Shown: positions 61,685 to 64,000 of the stretch, piece after piece
How the letters are laid out: each line of letters begins with the position of its first letter
Numbering within the stretch: the first letter of the stretch is position 1
Translations under genes and position numbers: made by a program
Notes under the pieces: generated by a model
Databases searched by the model: none
What the model was told of the DNA's origin: nothing
What the model saw: the letters and a program-made list of their open reading frames with translations, nothing else
IMG/VR virus record: IMGVR_UViG_3300046517_002960
Coordinates: 1-64,000 of that record
Reading direction: 5' to 3' (one strand)
Origin: a virus
Length of the DNA: 64,000 bases

Positions 61685-64000
61685 GAGCTGTCCGGCCAGG
61701 CCTGGAACGGACCCTCGCCGGCCGCCTCGATCGGCACTCCGTAGATCTCGTAGAACCGCTGGCTGCGCATGCACGCGATCAGCGTGGCCAGCGCCTCCTC
61801 GGCCTCGGCTAGCGGCACGAACGCGAACACCTCGTCGTGGATGGGCAGCAGCGGGTAGTGCCCCCACCGGGTGTCCTTCCACCGCAGCACCCCGTCGACC
61901 AGCAGCTCGCGGGCGGTGCCCTGGATGCAGTTGTGCGACAGGAACCCGTCCGCGATCAAGGTCCGGGTGCTGGTCTGGATTGAGGCGAGCACCAGGTCCC
62001 CGGCAGGCTCTACCGCTTCCACCTGAACAGGTTCGGTCATCCCGGCGGTCACCGAGATGTCCTCCCACAGCGCCTCGTAACGCGGCTGGAAGCGCACCGG
62101 CTGGAGCGTGCCGAGAATCTGCATGATGTGCCGGACAGATGTAGTCCCGGCCCGGTGGCACCGGGACGTGTTACCCAGTGAATCCGGCCGGAGCGTGTGC
62201 ATCAGCCCCAGGTCAGTCATGCCCTTGCAGAACGCGTCCATCACCGGGCCTGGATTCTGGGCGAACTCCAGCTTGCGGGCGGCCCGGACCTGATTCGGCG
62301 TGCAGATCTGGAGGTTTGCCTCGCCGTCGTACAGCCCGGCCAGCCAGCCAGCCGTACGAGTGTCAGCTTCCCGCCAGGTCCCGATGGACAGCAGCTCGTC
62401 GCCAGGCTGAAGTACGTCAGCCTGCACCCAGGACAGGTACCGGCCGCGCTTGCCGTTGAGCTGCCTGCGCCGGACAAGCCACAGGTGGTCCGCGCTGCAC
62501 GTGACAGCCCGGCCGCCGGCCCGCACCAGGACAGACGGCTTGCGCACCATGCTGGCGGCTTCCACGACAGCCGTCCGCATCCGGCGATGCTGATTACCGG
62601 GCAGCCGGTTCTCATCGAAAGCCACGAGCCGGTCGCCCACCTGAATCTCCGCGGCTGGCACGTACCGCAGATCGCTTCTGAGCACGGGCGTGTCCGGGGC
62701 CAGGCAGTAGTTGCCGGCCGCGTGGTGACGGCCGCGGGGCAGCCAGATGGTCCGGCCGGAGTACGCGGTCCAGGCCCGGTTGCCGGATTGCGCGTAGGCC
62801 CGCATCTCCTGGTCCCAGGCGGCGTACCGGGGAGCGATCTGCTCGAACGCCCGGTGCACCGCCCGGCCGTGCGCCACTGGCAGCCCGACCTGCTTCGCCC
62901 CGGTGTCCGGGCCGCCGCCGAACATCTTACTGAACACGATGCGCTTGGAGTTGTAGCGGTCTTCCTTGCCGGCGTTCCCGCCGAAGGCCATCCGGGCGGC
63001 CATCCAGTGCAGCCCCTTCTGGTCCAGCCCGCAGGCCGGGTGACACGGGTCGTTCCCGCACGCCTGGCAGCGGGTGGACAGCTCGGCCTCCAGCAGCGCG
63101 AAGTCGCCGCTCAGCGCGGCGCCGACCCGGATCTCCACGCCGGAGAAGTCGGCGCTGATCCCGGCCATCGGCACCCCGTACGGGCTGGTCAGCTCGTCGT
63201 CGGCGATGACGCAGGCGCGGATCCCGCCCTGCCGTGAGAATTGTTGCCCGTTGGGTCTCACGCAACTACTGCGACCCGTGTCGGCGTTGATCGTGTAGAC
63301 CACCGGGCGCATCCGGCCGTCGCCGCGTTCGCACAGCGTGTTCAGCGGGTTGAGCAGCAGGCCGAGGGTAGTGACGTCATGCCGGTACTCCAGGATCTGC
63401 CGGCACAGCTCGGAATGCTCGTAGAAGTCCCGGCCGTCCTGGCCGTCCTGCTTGGCCAGCGGCTCGAGCACGTCCTTGGCCGCGGACGGGCCGCCGCTCC
63501 CGGTCCGGCCCAGCGGCACGCCCATCGCGGCCAGCGCGGCCGGGACTTCCTTGGACGAGCTCGGGTTGGCGATGTCCGGGCACAGCTCGGCCACCCGCCG
63601 CCGGGCTGCCTCGCGGGCCTGCTCGTACTCGGCGATCTTGGCCTGGATGTGGCGGTGGTCCAGCCGGAACCCGTCGTGCGCGACCCGGGCGCACATGGCC
63701 TGGAAGACCCGCTCGCGGGCCAGCACGTGCTCGTCCGGGCGGGGCAGCACGCGCAGCACCGCGGCCAGGTCCAGCACGTCGGACCCGGCGTACCGCTCGA
63801 ACGTCTCGCAGTCCTTGCGGACCATGGCCCAGCCGGATTTCTCCCGCGGGGTGCTGGCCTCCAGGTTGGTCAGCCACCGGCCGGACTTGAACAGCGCGCT
63901 GCGCGCCTCGTCGGCCGGCTTGGACGCCGAGTAGCCGCCCAGCAGGCCGAGGGCGAGCCGCTTCAGCTCGTTCTCGTCCGACCCGGCCAGCGACGGGTCG
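61681..64000 (-). CDS. Family-A DNA polymerase with intein (5' end outside the window)
   Basis: The frame is open to the window edge, so the start is missing. The visible part begins in a degenerate 3'-5' exonuclease region (ELKRLALGLLGGY, ETFERYAGSDVLDL with the Exo III Tyr/Asp). Polymerase motif A is SADFSGVEIRVGAA (63156-63127 and on), motif B KRIVFSKMFGGG (62946-62911), and motif C PIHDEVFAF (HDE at 61839-61831). The intein interrupts the conserved IQGTAREL segment between motifs B and C. After splicing the catalytic part is of normal length. It should replicate the phage genome. All catalytic acids are present. Confidence 0.93.
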   Translation of the reverse strand, partial: DPSLAGSDENELKRLALGLLGGYSASKPADEARSALFKSGRWLTNLEASTPREKSGWAMVRKDCETFERYAGSDVLDLAAVLRVLPRPDEHVLARERVFQAMCARVAHDGFRLDHRHIQAKIAEYEQAREAARRRVAELCPDIANPSSSKEVPAALAAMGVPLGRTGSGGPSAAKDVLEPLAKQDGQDGRDFYEHSELCRQILEYRHDVTTLGLLLNPLNTLCERGDGRMRPVVYTINADTGRSSCVRPNGQQFSRQGGIRACVIADDELTSPYGVPMAGISADFSGVEIRVGAALSGDFALLEAELSTRCQACGNDPCHPACGLDQKGLHWMAARMAFGGNAGKEDRYNSKRIVFSKMFGGGPDTGAKQVGLPVAHGRAVHRAFEQIAPRYAAWDQEMRAYAQSGNRAWTAYSGRTIWLPRGRHHAAGNYCLAPDTPVLRSDLRYVPAAEIQVGDRLVAFDENRLPGNQHRRMRTAVVEAASMVRKPSVLVRAGGRAVTCSADHLWLVRRRQLNGKRGRYLSWVQADVLQPGDELLSIGTWREADTRTAGWLAGLYDGEANLQICTPNQVRAARKLEFAQNPGPVMDAFCKGMTDLGLMHTLRPDSLGNTSRCHRAGTTSVRHIMQILGTLQPVRFQPRYEALWEDISVTAGMTEPVQVEAVEPAGDLVLASIQTSTRTLIADGFLSHNCIQGTARELLVDGVLRWKDTRWGHYPLLPIHDEVFAFVPLAEAEEALATLIACMRSQRFYEIYGVPIEAAGEGPFQAWPDSS
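61930..62706 (-). mobile_element. Intein with LAGLIDADG endonuclease region (259 residues)
   Basis: It starts with Cys (CLAPDTPVLR, block A) after NY and ends FLSHN (block G) before Cys+1 of CIQGTARE. Block B is VTCSADHLW. Block C is AGWLAGLYDGEANL, a LAGLIDADG-type helix, and block F is near LVLASIQTSTRTLIADG. The second LAGLIDADG helix is less clear (near HIMQILGTLQP), so the endonuclease may be decaying. It splices itself out of the polymerase, and the endonuclease would spread the intein to empty polymerase genes. Confidence 0.92.

Overview
The window is very GC-rich (roughly 70% by eye), tightly packed and made mostly of short genes of unknown function that overlap by ATGA or GTGA. It holds a family-A DNA polymerase with an intein, a RecD/Dda-like helicase, a RepA-like ATPase, homing endonucleases, a DUF1906 glycosidase-like protein and a DivIVA-like protein. 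This fits the early and replication part of a large phage of a high-GC actinobacterium (Streptomyces or a relative), or less likely a phage-like plasmid. I see no capsid, tail, portal or terminase gene, no tRNA and no CRISPR array. No stretch above 300 bases lacks a gene.

Layout: about 115 genes on the + strand (1-52582) converge on a - strand block (64000-52752).

(1) 1-24 kb. Small genes are separated by fifteen copies of a structured element that reads as a type II hammerhead ribozyme. The order is GGC, GAAA, stem III, GTC, stem I, C(C/T)GA(T/C)GA, GCC, then a segment complementary to the stem I loop. Both stems change with compensating substitutions between copies. Each copy lies 16-29 nt before a start codon that is preceded by the same ribosome-binding cassette (GATCAGGAGACA). 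Six copies begin inside the upstream TAG stop codon. A nested palindrome (TCCGGCnnnCCGGA) sits at the tip of stem III in twelve copies and also occurs alone across the window.

(2) 24-39 kb. More unknown genes follow, with a winged-helix regulator next to a promoter/operator motif that recurs three times (28867, 38362, and 58857 on the - strand). There is also a recent 107-bp duplication.

(3) 39.6-52.6 kb. This part holds the RepA-like ATPase, many small membrane and zinc-ribbon proteins, a pair of membrane-anchored exported proteins, an HNH gene broken by a second endonuclease insertion, and a SpoU-type RNA methyltransferase.

(4) - strand, read from 64000 down. The order is DNA polymerase with a 259-residue intein, a Cys-rich peptide, a cupin-like protein, two small proteins and the helicase. 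An operon then starts at the third promoter copy: four small proteins, a DUF4326 protein, a zinc-ribbon reading frame with no stop of its own, a flavohemoglobin, a DivIVA-like coiled coil, the DUF1906 protein and a possible chorismate-lyase-fold protein.

If the ribozymes are active, the long early + strand transcripts would be cut into units. The upstream fragment would end in the stem III hairpin, and the downstream message would begin with the stem I/pseudoknot fold just before its ribosome-binding site. That is the most striking system in the window.
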